Counted from the stretch's first letter, positions 49,078 to 62,271 are shown. The stretch is 64,000 bases of DNA from Hymenolepis diminuta (GCA_900708905.1 CAADRB010000066.1:137550-201549); one strand, 5' to 3'. The notes: generated from the letters alone by a model not told the origin. Numbers and translations: made by a program.

Positions 49078-49104
49078 TTGGACAGAACTTCTGCTGCAAT
49101 CTGA
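49078..49104 (-). repeat. mariner right terminal inverted repeat
   Basis: The reverse complement reads TCAGATTGCAGCAGAAGTTC and onward to CTGTCCAA; followed by TA at 49105-49106. Confidence 0.85.
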
Positions 49105-49106
49105 TA

Positions 49107-52100
49107 TATAAGAGTTTCACTCTGTAAACCTTCCCTCGAATGAAGTGTCCCTGAATTTCTCTTAGTGTGTGGTCTATTCAGAAGTTATTTAAAAATGCTG
49201 ACGTCCCAGTTCAAGTTTCTTCTTTTCGCTGGTCAAGCCATATCCGGTATGAGTTGAGCAGAGCTGATATACGAATTTCAATGCAACATACATTGGGAGA
49301 GGGGGTAGAAAAGCAAAATTTGAAATCAAGTTTTATATATAGCTCAAGTTGCAATTAATACCTTCCGTCATAAAAAAGCCCTGTAGCTTATGATGTTTAA
49401 CGGTAACCTGTTCAGTTGTAGCTAATTTTAAGTGAAAATAGAAATCGCTTTTCATTTTCTATGGCGAAGATTTGCTTTCGTTGATACTTCTGTGACTCCG
49501 TATTTCACGAACAGATTCATATTCCTCTATTTGAATGAAAAGGAATAGGTGTTGGGATCACTCATTTTTTAGTGTTACAGAGCTGCAGGGAATTTTGAGA
49601 TCACTTATAAAATGTTAGTAACCCAGTCTGGTAATATTTATCCTTTATTCGTGCACAGAAACAAGAATTTACTTTTAAAAAGTAATGATATAATGAAAAG
49701 TCATTTTAAATACACTTTTGCAGTTTTTTATTATCGAGTCAACGACCTGCGATTAGCGTTTACTACTAACTAATTTTAAGCTGCTAATCAGTAACCTGGG
49801 CCGCTTCACTGCCAGCCAAAAATGAAACGTCGTGATGCAGACTGCTTACTTTAGTTGGAAGTAGGGAGTGAAACTGTCTTTCTGAAATATATTTACTATA
49901 ATTCCAATAGGCAACTCAAAAGAGAAATGCTCTTGATATAATATAAAGTCACTATATGAAACGTCGCAAAAGATCAAAAGAATAAATGTTTATTAGATCG
50001 AGAAACCAACGAGTGACATGGGATAAAGTTAGGATTAACTTAAGAATAGGAATAATTAATGACATCGTACTGATTTTATGCTGATGAATTTTAGTAATAA
50101 GACTCCCATGCGTGGTTGGAAGGGGGAATAATCCTGTTTTATTATGATTGATTTTCAATTTAGAATATCATAATCTATCATATAGATATTCTGCTAGCTA
50201 GAGTGAACGAAGTTCAGCATCTGATTATTTTGTAACTAACTAATGATGTCCTAAACGCAGTTAAACCTAGTATGTAATGTCAAATTAAATTAATCATGGA
50301 ATAGCACTTTGAAGAAGAATGCTGAAGACATTGACAAAAACAGTACCAACCATTTCACTCAATTCCTGTTTTAAACATAACTATTGATATTCTATTCTCT
50401 TCTTTAATAGTAATTTATGTGGACATTACAACACATTTAACATTCAATATTTCGCTCCATTTAGCAGTTGAAGGGCATAAGTTTCCGTCGATTTCATTTG
50501 AAAGTATTATTCTTTGTTTGAACTAAACGGCCTTTAAGCCCTCTATGATTGCCTAATCAGTGGTCACCTTAGTTCGGCGACTCTTTCAGATCAGGGGTGT
50601 TTAAAAGGAAGGCGAGATTGATGACTGTTGGGGAAGGTGAGATAAGGTATCCGGTTACCTTGCTCTTTACTTACAATTGACGAGATTAAGTGAAAGTTGC
50701 GGACTGGAATAAGTTTCAATAAAGGCTTCGGAACACATTGACCGATCTCCTCGTGGTTGCCTTCAATCTGATTGGTAAGATAAGCCACTCTCTTGAACAT
50801 TGATTTTGACCGCAGTCTATTTTCTTTCAAATTCGATGGACAAAGTATAACCTTAATAGTAATTTATCAAATATCAATAATAGTCAACCAGGTATTCCAA
50901 ATCGCTTTCTTGTTATTAGTCGAACTTGAAATAAGTGCTTAAAATAAGTGCTTTGCGTAGAAATGAAAATGACCAATCTTATATCCCAATTTGACGCACG
51001 AAAAATTGAACAGACTTTACCGATATTAAGATTACTAGTTTCACATTGGGTGAGACAAATGTGAAAATTTGTTAGTTAAAAGACTAAGCGGCAGAAAAAA
51101 CGATACTCGAGGTCCTGATAAAAGACATATTGTTTTCAGGAATGTGATACTTTGGTGAATCACTTTGTGCAGATGCAGAAATGAATATTTGTGTGCTAAT
51201 AGGCATCTTTCTTGCCGAACCTCTATTTTTTTATATGTATGATCTCCAGATATTTAAGCGTTTATGAACGTGTCCAATTATCAGATTTCCAAAGTCAAGG
51301 GCAAAGGCAGTGACTGACCAGTACGAAAGTACTCTTCGGGAATAGACATGGGAAAATCAGCATCATAGGTTCTATCTTGAGCAGTTTCTTTAGTATAATT
51401 CAAATAACTAATGAATCTCGTGTAGTAGGCGTTTTCTCATGCTAATTTTCCTGATTATTAGGTAAATTGTAAAATTTTGAAAATCAGGCACTCTTTATAA
51501 AATTGCTATGGGAATGAATTTTCATTGTTGTCGTTAATCAAAATTTGACTTTTTTACTCAATAAAAGGTTGATCTTAATGATCTTTATGAATATCATGAC
51601 CCAAAAGTAGAAATTTCATTTCTAATACTCACTACTCCAAGCTAGAGGGATTTTTTATTTTAAATTAACGTTTTCTGATCAGTGAGGTGTACCGATTTGA
51701 AATATTCCTTCATACATTTTCTTTAGGTGTTGTTTTGGCTATAAGAAGGTATGACATCCAACCTCACAAGTCAAGTTATTACCCAGTGAATTTTGAACTC
51801 TGCGGGCATAAAAGGGTCACTCAGTAAAAGAGGGTCAGATGCACTAGAATGAATTTTGAGACGTTCGATTAATATGAAACTTGTATTCCCAACATCGTGA
51901 AAGATATCTTCCTTTTACTACCTACATGAGTCCTCTCATTAGTTCTTCGTGTTCAGGCGTTTATTCGTAACTAAAAATTATATAATCTGCTTGCGTAACA
52001 TAGGAACTCCTCTTAATAAATAAACTCTGTCTGTGAGTTACTTTTCTATTTTGACACCTCACGAAATATTTAATACGATGTTCATCATTTTGGAGACGTC

Positions 52101-54640
52101 AATAAATAATGCCACTACACATAAAACACAAACAACAATGATGACCAGCGGTGATAAGCTGTGTGAATCGCCTTAACATGAATTTAATACCATTTCTGAA
52201 ATTTACACAAAAGAACGCAGCGTTTGGAAATAATGTTTAAATCTTTTAATGTAATCCACCTCTAGGATTTTCATTTTAAAGGAACTAATAAATGTAATGA
52301 TATATGAAATTTTAAAATGCAGGTCCTGGAATAACATCCCAACTCGTTAAATATGAAAAATAAGAAAAGATTCAGAATAAAAGCCTACACTGTTTTTATT
52401 AGTTTTCTTCTTTATTGGCAAGTAAGAAAATTGACGATTAATTTACTTAAGTGTTCGGTGATTCCAGATTAAAAGTTCTTTTTCAATCTCATATTCCACC
52501 AAGTATTGGTAATTTTCGAATAAAAGCAATCAATAATAATATATAAAGATGTACTGGAATAAAAAATTTTGACACAAGTACTATTTTTCATTGTAGTGGT
52601 TCAGTTTATAGGTAAATTCTTTTGGTAAATATATTGTTCCCGTCTCTTTTTCCTGATTGTAGTAGAATCCTGTAAAGATTCTCTTTGGATTAAAAGTTTT
52701 GATTTGCCACAAAATTTTTCATATTTTAGTTCCACAACATCAGTGGGGAGCACTTGGAAGGCGACCGTACACATAAGGCACCACATTTCAGCATTCTTAT
52801 TATTCACACATCCTCACACGATGGTCGTTGCTTTCAGCAAACAGTCATCAAGAATACTGGATTTTTCCATTGGCTTTATTGCACGGTCATAGAAATGCAA
52901 AAGACTGATATTGCCAACCTGTTGCTGCAATAGCAATATTAATCTCCTGACTGTCCGTCCGGGAAAATACTGACTGTTTGCATCTCTTATGCGTGTTGGT
53001 TGTGTTTGCGATGACTCAGTGTTTCCAGCTCTGTCGGTTTAAAAAGGTCCTAATTACGGCGAATTACGCAGGCAATGGAAAAACTACGTCAAACAGCAGC
53101 AAACATGAACATATAGGAAAAGCAAAGTCATTCATTCATCTCAAAATCTTGATTTAGTGAATTTTAAAGTGGGGCCGCCAATTAACTCCAAAAAGGCACA
53201 CTTAGGGGTGGGCTGACAACTCGGTTAAAGGGAATAGGAGATCAAAGTCTCAGTTGTGTTCTATGTTAGGACACTTAAAAGGTAGGAGATTTGATAAAGA
53301 AAAATGCGAAATATGACCAATTAAGAATAAAATATTAGCTGATCCAGTGTTTTATTAACGGGAGCAAAATCTATTCACGAAAATTATTAGTAATCATAAT
53401 GATTTATTCCAATTGGAATTTGTGTTCTCTACTGCTTACTGGGATAAACTGCAACCTTTTAAACGTGGGATGGATAAAATTCTGATTTAGAGCTGTTTTA
53501 CCACCAGCCCCAATATAATCAAGGTTAGAGGTTAGAAGAGTAATTGGCATGTCTATTCCTGGTAGGAAAAAGAGGAATGTCATTTTAGGGAGTCTGTCAT
53601 CATTTTAATAGACAGCTCATAACAAGAGAAATTAATGCGAATATTATGAAATTTTAGGTACATCATTTTATATACGTTCATGCTAATCAATTCATATTTG
53701 TCGAGTTTCAATAACACATTTCATGCACACCGGATCTGTTCAGCTGCTACTGCTTAGTGGGTATAGCGTTCAGTGACATTAGTTGTCTAATTTTCCTTCA
53801 TTCAATTTATTAAAAATATTTCATTTACATAGTTTACGTCTTTTATTAAAGGGTGGAAAGCCATTGCATTTCGTCCTCTCACAGAAAAGATATCATGTTT
53901 TCACATTCTTGTAGAGATTATTTTTATAAAAGCAATAATTATGAATTATTTTAACTGCTTTCCGATTATTTTAAAGATGGTGCACATTAAATTTGGAAGT
54001 TTGTGGACCTCAGTTTATTTATAAAAATGAGTTGGTTCGTAATTCCGTAGAGCAGATTCCTCTCACCTCTCTAATAAAATGAGAACTTGATTGACGGGAA
54101 TAGTTTATATTAACTTAATAAAAGTTTCAGACAATTATATTTGCAATTTTCAAAAATTAATAAATTCATTTCTAATTCACCATAAATATTTTTGGAGATA
54201 AATAAATATATATGTTCTTACAAGATTCAGAGTTTTGTAAATTTTTGATAATATCAATCGTAAAAAACACTGATTATCTCCATCCAGACGGCAAAAGGCG
54301 ACATTTTGTTTGAATCTGACCCTATAATACTTCTCGAAAAGGACAGAAAATTTGTTTAGAATTAGGCGAAATATTTTCAAACTGTTTATACGAAACGATT
54401 AGATTTTAAATAACAATACTTCACTCATACGAAGGAAAGATTAATATTCTGAATAAATTTTACTACAGTTACATTTTAACAGCCGTTAGTAACTTTGGTT
54501 ATTCAGGATTTAAATAAAAAAGTAAAATTTTATCATTTTCTTGTTTGAAAGTTGCCGCATGTTTTCAATGGTCTCGAAATGAATCAGCCCGTAATATTTT
54601 GTCTATTAAATGCTGTTATTAACCGTCCTTCTCATAACCG
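49107..54640. other. 5.5-kb AT-rich interval, no gene supported
   Basis: No domain or splice-consistent exon chain was recognised. Minus-strand frames at 50591-50830 and 52601-52890 contain peptide-like stretches but have stops or no recognisable motif. They may be fragments of old elements. Confidence 0.35.
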
Positions 54641-54644
54641 GTGT

Positions 54645-54740
54645 CTTTGGCCATCCACATCACTGAATGTGAATCGATGAGCCTTGATCTCATGACTGCT
54701 GATTTATCAGATATATACGTTAGCTAATTCACCATAATAA
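54645..54740 (-). repeat. tRNA-derived SINE-like repeat, copy S3
   Basis: The minus strand carries a degraded A box (GGTGAATTAGCTAACG), CAGTCATGAGATCAAGGC in B-box position, and the tail GTGATGTGGATGGCC shared with S1. It is the most degraded copy in the A box. Confidence 0.55.
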
Positions 54741-54950
54741 AGCATCAAAAAAAACAGAAATACATTTTTCCCCTGGAAAACATTCTTTTATATAAATTTT
54801 CTGCCGCCAAATAAAAGAATATCAAAAAGAACCACTTTGTTTTCCTGCTATATTTTGATACAATCTTATCGCTTAATAAAGTCTAAATAACGTCCCTAGG
54901 GCTATTTTTCCTTAAATGAATTTTATAATATGTACATGTTTCATTTTCAG

Positions 54951-55275
54951 AAGCATCAAAGAATGCCATTTTGGTTAAAAATAGTGAACAAGCATTGGCT
55001 TTTGCCAATAAATCGAAATTATCAGCCTTTCTTTTTAGGAATGGTGAATCAACCCGGATACCCCTCGATTATGAACACACTAATTCTGACGCCCTTTGGT
55101 TTATTCCCTGCTTAGAACCAACATATAAGCCCGCCTACCTTGACCAACGCCCAAAAGCTATTTTTCACCCATAATGACTCAAAACATTGAGTCCATAGCT
55201 CGGTACCTAAGCGATGAATCAGTTGCATATCAAAGCAAACCGATGAAAGTTGCCGATGCTCAAGCGCTCTCTCAG
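54951..55275 (+). CDS. candidate exon with two overlapping frames joined by TAATG, unidentified
   Basis: A strong acceptor (TTTCATTTTCAG, ending 54950) and donor (CTCAG/GTAAAC, 55276) bound 325 nt. One frame is open from 54953 to TAA at 55172-55174 (74 codons) with balanced composition: LVKNSEQALAFANKSKL, AFLFRNGESTR, DALWFIPCLEPTY, AYLDQRPKAIFHP. The A of its stop starts an ATG (55174) that opens a second frame, 34 codons, exactly in phase to the donor (MTQNIESIARYLSDES and onward). Either one frame is a real exon and the other chance, or the transcript carries two consecutive ORFs. A third frame is also open for 61 codons. No family was recognised. Confidence 0.35.
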
Positions 55276-57525
55276 GTAAACCTTTTCAAGATTTCACAAG
55301 TCTTTTAAGTAAACCGATAATTTAAATTGTTCTCAAACTCACAATTTAAGTATTAAACCTACTTAAAAGCAAAACTAAACCTAATGAAATTCAGAACACA
55401 GATACGGAAGAAATAATGGCAAATTTCAAATAAGAAGGGGAAATGCGTTTCGGTATTTCCTTTGAAAGATAACTTAGGTGTCTTAGATTACCTTGTTAGA
55501 ACTTCTCAAAATTATATAGGTTAAAAGTCTACTTGCAATAATCTATAGGGAAGTTTTAGAATAAATGTCATTTTCGCCTGATGTTCCCTTTACAAATCAG
55601 ATCATTAAGATTTCTGAATAACAATGGATGAAATTAAAATACCTATTCAAAACACGGAATATATATACATTGATTAAAGAATGATGAATACTAAGTTCTT
55701 CAGAGGAATATCACTCATCGAAAATTATTAGAACAAGAAGGAGACAACCATTGCTTCCTTTGAAATCTGACAAGCATTGAGAAACTGAAATCGCCAATAA
55801 TTAACGACGCGTTACAGGTAAAAAGACTTTAGGATCCGAAATTATTCCCTTACTTTATACAACAGGACTTGAAAATGGTGTAAAGGCATAGTCCGGCAAA
55901 GTGCATACTTTTGTTTCCGTCTGTAGAATAAATATCTGTGTCGAGGAAATGAGTTAGGGGCCTAAGAGCAATTGTTGAGCTTGAAATTATTTTTAAAATC
56001 TACTCAACCACCCATATATTTTATAGAAGACAAAGAAAAACAACTGCTGTTGTTTGAGAAAATCCCGCCATTAAATTAAAGTAAGTGAGTCATTTAAAGG
56101 AACAGGTCGCCTTTCCACATAAGTCATCATTTGACGTCATGCGTAGGTGGGCATTGTTCCCAGTCTTCGAGTCACTTAACCATTCTTCTCTCCATTTGAC
56201 AGTCGAATTGTTCACTGAATTCAGACGAAATTTCACTTCACTACCATCTAATAGTTAGTTAAATAGGCACAAAATTAATTAAAAATCTAGGAGTTTGAAC
56301 GCATCCATGATATGAGACTACCCATTTTTCAATTATAGACCCAAGAATGCTAAATCTTAAAATTTTAATTGATCAAAATGTACCTATCTTAATGACAAAA
56401 ATTTTGCCGTTCTACATCATTTTTTGATCACATGTCGATCAACAGGCACCACAGAGGCGCCAGATGGTCCGATAAACTTTGGCCATTAGTTGTAAAATTG
56501 CATTTAAACGTTCACACTTAAACTAACCTGGTATTTAGTGATATACTCTTTCAAGTTTCCTTCACTAGTTAGATCAGCTGGATACAGATCAGCTTACATA
56601 AGTGAATTAATTCGAATTTATTCCCGAATAAGGGATGAAGAAACAATTGCATGAGCGTTTATCAGTGTCTGTCGTCTTTGTCCAATTGTTCTGCCCTCTA
56701 TATGGTAAATAGCTGAGCCCACTGAATGGAACCTCATTGACGAATTTTACAATCCCTTAAGATCCTTTCTCAAATTTTGTTGTAACGTCATCCAATACCC
56801 AGGATATGACTTCATAGAAATCATTTTGTTTGTCAAACTTGCAAAATTTCCGTGGAATAGTTCATTCTAGGACTTATATTTTTGAATTGCTAAGAAAACT
56901 AGGATTTTGTAAAAGCCGAGAAAAATGTTATCTGACTATCCTTCTAACTATTTTACATACCTTAAATTCTAACTGCACATTCGAGATAGGAAAACACTTC
57001 ACCTGCGTGCCAAATAATGATTGATTGTGAATTCCGGTCAGTCAGATATGATGAAAAATTGTGCTCAGAATTGAGATAGAACATTTTTAATTACCACAGC
57101 TATAAATCCCACTAAAAGTGCACAACAATAGCCATTGACCATACCGTTGGGTCTAACTGTCTAGACTATACTTGACGATTATTATAATTTTTGATTAATT
57201 GAAAGTTAGATAAATGGTCAAAGAAATATTCAATAGTTGTCTGAACCCAAACCGCCGTCTTTAAAGGTGATTAATTTGTGTGAGAAAATTCAATGGAGAA
57301 CCAAATTATACGCCTGAATTGGATAATTAAGAGTTATATATTAAAATGGATTAAATGAAACACTAAGGGAAGTGGGAAAGTGAATTCCCTTAATGCGTAG
57401 ATGATGAAAAATCTAAATTTGGCATTTCTAAAATGAAAAAAAAAACAATTTTACAGCAGGAAAAGTTCTTTCAACAATCAGTCTTTATTTACTGACATCT
57501 TTAACGGAGACGAAAAGAAATTCAG

Positions 57526-57708
57526 GAAGATGTGGACTTTACTTTTAAACACACTAATTCAATGGAGGTTTTACTGTTCCTCTTTTCTTGGTTTAAAAAT
57601 GGCATTTATTCTGTGTGTATGCCGTTAGAAGTCCTTTTACACACCTTTGGTCTTCGAAAAAATATTCGAATGGCTCCTAAGACGAAAGAATTTCGATTTA
57701 TTAAACAG
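57526..57708 (+). CDS. weak candidate exon, unidentified
   Basis: The open stretch lies between an AG (TTCAG, ending 57525) and AAACAG/GTATTT, 61 codons, phase 0 at both ends. It includes SMEVLLFLFSWFKNG and PKTKEFRFIKQ. Its phase is compatible with the second frame ending at 55275, but no conserved domain supports joining them. Confidence 0.2.
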
Positions 57709-58895
57709 GTATTTGTAATCCTCGACTGACCTGCAATTTTGACTATGCATATTACTGATGGAAAGTGCCACTTATATTTCATACTATTAATCTTTCCTGA
57801 GAAATGAAACTGAGCTAACCAATTGTAACCTTGAGCAATTAATACTAAGCAATTTAGAACGACTTGAAGCCACCAGAGATAAAATTTTACTGCACTGTAA
57901 TGTTTTTCTTAATGTCCCAATTTAATGCCTCGTAGATTTACTGAATCTTTATTGGACATATTGGCAGCTTAAAATTTCCTAATTACTGAAATAACTTCGT
58001 ATTTATATATTTCCTATTAATGGAGATCATCACTAAGCGTGTTATCAGTTCATAAGATCTTTATCTTGAAATTCTACAAAAAGAGCTTGATATGTTAAAT
58101 ATAGCATTGCAAAATGTTTACTGTACAAAAACATTTTGCTCGCAAAAAATACCAAATACAAGATCACAGCTAACACGAAAGAACAAAAAGTCTTAATAAA
58201 AGCATAATTATTAAAGAAAAATGGTTATCTTAAAATTCTACCGCTTCAGGACGTATGTTGATATGTGGTAACCTTTATCTCTACATATGTTTAGATTTTA
58301 GTGCAATCCTTTTACCAATTTAACGCAGTTTTCCAACTCCTTCACATAGTTCTACGCAAGATACATATCTCAGTGTCTATGCTACTTATCCCACGTTATC
58401 TAACACCTAGAAATTGGGCTTTACTCTACTAATTTATCATAATTTCAACTTTTTTGACTATCTTTCAAGCCCCCAAACATGACCTCGGACAACTATTGGA
58501 AATACATTTCGACAAACCTCTTCAGCATTCCTGAACAAATCTCACTTTCCCTCTCCTGGTCTCTGATCCTTTTTCAATAAACTCTGCTCACCACTGTCTT
58601 GCTCTCGGCCCATCTTTCTGTGTAGATCAGTAGTAATAAGAAAGGAAAAGGTAGCAGTATATCGACGGGTTTGGAATCAAGATATACCTTCTGTCTCTCC
58701 TTTAACAGACTAACTACTCTCAGGGCTGACACATTATGTCTGCTATCTTCCTGGATATACATTTTACTGGTCACCGTTTTCTCCCTGCCAGGTACGTAAA
58801 GTTGGGTCAAATAACAGCTTGGCAAGTTCTGTCTATCCTGTATGGGTAATATCTAAGCTGGAACCCTTAAAAATTAATTGATCGATTATTTTATC

Positions 58896-59110
58896 TCTAC
58901 GCTCTCACTTGGATATGCAAGACCACCAGCAAATAACAAATCGATGCCAGTATTGCGTAACCAGGTAGCCAATCATTTATCTTATATCCAGTTCTATATT
59001 AGGACATTTATTTTCTTAAAAACAACCGTCGTCTGTGCTAGAAATCCTTTTCCACCTCTTCTTAGGGTTTGTGAAGTTGTGGCTTTATCAAGGGGACAAC
59101 TAAACATTGA
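58896..59110 (+). repeat. dispersed repeat family C, copy C2
   Basis: CTCTCACTTGGATATG.AAGACCACC, CCAATCATTTATCTTATATCCAGTTCTATAT, ATTTATTTTCTT and AACCGT align with C1 and C3. An 83-codon frame at 58878-59129 coincides with the repeat and is not called. Confidence 0.55.
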
Positions 59111-60685
59111 GAGGTTTCTGTTTCAATAAAGGCTATGAATGCTGAAGCAAATATCTAATTATTCGATAATTTATACAATTTATGTGAAATTGTTATCCAC
59201 GACTCATTTGAATATCATCTGAGCATGAAGGTATCTTCATTTTATTGTGCAATAAGTATTCCATTATGAAGAAGGCAACCATTCCTCACTAGCATTACTG
59301 TCGAAGTAGGAGGACCTGTATCACAAATCATAAAGCATTAAATATTCTGATTTAAAGAGCTATAACGGCACTTCATTAGAATATTTAACAGAGGAAGAAC
59401 TGATTTTGGACAAAGAGTTAAAAATTATTCGAAGTTATAAATGCTCTATGTTGAACATTTTATTCATCTACGGAGTGAACAGCTGATGCTGTAATGAAAT
59501 GATCTTATAAACTTCGTATGAATTTGAAGAATTCTTTTCGAAAACTAATTCTGGTACAATAAACTTAAACTAAATCTTGTAGAATAGGGAAAAATGATAT
59601 TTCTTTAAATTAAAACAGGATAAAATTAAAATTTTTCAATATATAACTATTTCCTATAACGAGAGAGTTTATTTTTGCGCTTTTACATCGTGCAAAGGCG
59701 TTTTAACATTGGAAGCAGTACAATGGGTAGGTAATAATTGAAGAAGAGATTTCTGAGTAGAACTTGAGTATCTCTTCATCTAATTTTTGGAGCCGGGTTC
59801 TAAACTCTTACTTAATGATCATACCATTTGCTTCATGTTCTACTATTTAACATTTAAAATTTTCCTCCATGGTTCGCAATGATCGGAGCTTTTGTCTGCT
59901 TGATTAATCTAGAATGCTAGTCATCTCATTCCAATAACAACATAGTTATTTCAATTTGCATTTTACACATCACTGCATTATTCAAGCAGATGCATTGCTG
60001 TTGGTTAAGGTAAGAACATTAGGTTCGTGGAGCAGTGGTAATTTAAATTCTAATGAATGATTCCACCCATCACATGCTTGACTTTATCCCTTGTGTCCAG
60101 TCATGCATGCATCACCCAAATGCTCTCAAGTGCCTAAATCGTATTCCTATTAGTCAAAATAACTTAATTTAATTTCCCAAATAAAGAGCTGCCGTGTCTT
60201 GACGATTGACAAGATGTATATGAACGCATGAGAAGCCTTAACTCCTTGATTAATTCATTTATTCGAACATTCTTCCGTGCTTTCCTTGTTTAGTGGTTTA
60301 GTTGCGGTTTAGTAGGGAAATTACAACTACTTCAACTCATCTCTTGTAATAATTCAAATTATAAGAAACCTTCTGCTCAGCTGCTGCAGAGAGCTCATTT
60401 ATTTTTCAAGAAATCTTCGAGGACATATTGGGAATAAATAAATTTCAGGTTTAGGGAGGAAATTCTATTAAAAGAGAGTCTAACCACCTTACTCTTTCGT
60501 ATGGCTTAAAGCATCCGGAAATCGGGCATCTGAAGATGTCAATGATCACTATATTTGTGAAATAAAGGTCATTTCGACATCATTAAGGCTTCAAGTCAGA
60601 AAGCTGAGTGAGATTTTTTCGGTGCATACGAAATAAACTCACAAGCTTCATCTCCCGTGCACTGGATTATAGATTACTGGATTTC

Positions 60686-60855
60686 TATACTCTCACACTT
60701 GGATATAGAAGAGCATTGCACTAGATCACCATCCATTTTTGACATATCCAACTCTATATAAATAAATTTATTTTCTTGATAGTAAACCGTTATTTGAGTC
60801 ACAAGTATTCTTCCTTTTTCCTGGGATCTGAGTAGTTGCAACTTTATAAACCCGT
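60686..60855 (+). repeat. dispersed repeat family C, copy C3
   Basis: CTCTCACACTTGGATAT.GAAGA, ATATCCAACTCTATAT, AATTTATTTTCTT and AACCGTTATTTGAGT, then GAGTAGTTGCAACTTTATAAA, match C2. It is 1.8 kb from C2 in the same orientation. Confidence 0.55.
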
Positions 60856-61805
60856 GGCGTTGTAATTAGGGCTATTTGATTCATTGGTCGTTTTGCAGAT
60901 ATTTCTCATCAAATTTCTTCCAAATAGGCAACCAAGTGGAAATAAATCATGAAACTGAATAAATAAACACAGATTGCTAGTCGAGCACCTCATAAAAACA
61001 TATTTGGGAAATTTGAAGAGGAAATAAATATGATTGATATTTGACCTATCGAAATGGCAGGTATTAGTTAAGAAGAATTGAGACATTGGAAATAGTAAAA
61101 GATTGAAAGGCGATCATAAAAAATGTTTTATTTTTTATTTTTCAGTAAAATACAAATTTCAAATATATTTTCTTTATCTAAAAATGCTTTTCTACAATTT
61201 TAAAATTTCAAAATAAATATTCACATTTATCTTTCACTTTTAGCAAAAATTATATTTTATTCTTCATCTGTGTTCACCAAATAATAATCTTGAACCTTTT
61301 AAATATTTTAAGGAATGTAAAAAAATCAAATCAATTTCTTTTTATAGGGAAGGACAAAATTGAATTTCGTAACACAACGGTAGCTAAAGTGATTATAAAT
61401 AATCAGAGTTGAGGAACAAAAAATTCCAATTTGTATTAATTTTTAATTAAAACAATGAAATACACAATATGACATAACTTTATTAATTTATTTTGGTTTA
61501 CACAAAGTCGGGTCTAAATTTCGTATTCGAAATTTAGATCAATTCATTTAAATCATTACTGATCTTTGTCGATAGAATACGTTTCATTAATCTAAATCCA
61601 TTAAATGAAATACCTTCAGTTTGCAATTCTATAATGCAGGATGTGCTTCAAATATGGAAGGAAAACTTCAAATTAATGACACCGATTTTTTGAAACTTGA
61701 GATCCCAGACTATTCAGTGAGAACTAAACGAATGAATCCTGTATTGGTGATGATTCTAAAATCTCCAAAATGGTCAATTTTTTGCAAACCACTTTAGTCA
61801 ATCAT

Positions 61806-62271
61806 GTCGATTGATTCAGATAAACCTTTTCAAGGTGCGTTGGGGACATTTGGGGTTCACAACGCTAACAAGGCTGATTGAATCACGTGCGCTAGGACTT
61901 CTCAAAAGTGCGGGTATGTAACCGATGGCATAGAGAACAAGCGCGACCGCGTGTGCAGAGATCTCTTCAACCAATCAGCAATCAAGATCCCTGCAGCCAA
62001 GCATGGTTTTGTATTTAATGACTAAGCTTTTAACAACGACACACACAGAAAGTTGAGCAGTAAACCTGCACTCAACATCTTGCTTGTTGTTGCTACTTTG
62101 GGCATAGCCTGGCTAATTTGGGAGTAAATTGATAATAGAGGTCTCTGCTAGAGGCTATTTGGACTGTCTAAGAGGATTACTTGAGTATAGCAAAAGACTT
62201 ATTGGTGTAGCATATGCTACAGACATCACGGTTTTCAAGGCTTATCCAAAAATCTGAGTCGATTGATTCAG
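61806..62271 (+). mobile_element. insertion flanked by 14-bp direct repeats, containing repeat F2
   Basis: GTCGATTGATTCAG occurs perfectly at 61806-61819 and 62258-62271, enclosing 438 bp that are richer in GC at the left (about 61860-62000) than the surroundings. The right part (62133-62230) is repeat F2. A 14-bp duplication fits target-primed (LINE/SINE) insertion better than mariner (TA). No open frame or terminal inverted repeat was seen. Confidence 0.45.
62133..62230 (+). repeat. dispersed repeat family F, copy F2
   Basis: Matches F1 at 35566-35666 over about 98 bp in the same orientation, including AAGAGGATTAC and TTATTGGTGTAGCAT. Confidence 0.65.

Larger units (their letters stand above)
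47673..49104 (-). mobile_element. mariner-family DNA transposon, inactive, bounded by inverted repeats
   Basis: The ends are imperfect terminal inverted repeats of about 27 bp sharing AGAAGTTCTGTCCA (47673-47699 and 49078-49104). They are flanked by TA on both sides (47671-47672, 49105-49106), the mariner target duplication. The interior encodes a broken mariner transposase on the minus strand. The span is 1432 bp, but 90 of these are N and 33 are a repeated flank; subtracting both leaves 1309 bp, the usual mariner size. It lies about 0.5 kb downstream of the VANGL stop. Confidence 0.92.

Noticed and set aside
50591..50830. 79-codon minus-strand frame
   Set aside because: No motif or splice context; the ATG is not in a distinctive setting.
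52601..52892. Minus-strand peptide resembling a real protein (MEKSSILDDCLLKATTIV then a stop, then MWCLMCTVAFQVLP)
   Set aside because: Interrupted by a stop with no compatible splice pair found; at most an unassignable fragment.
58574..58825. 83-codon minus-strand frame beside repeat C2
   Set aside because: No recognisable domain and adjacent to repeat sequence; probably chance or element-derived.
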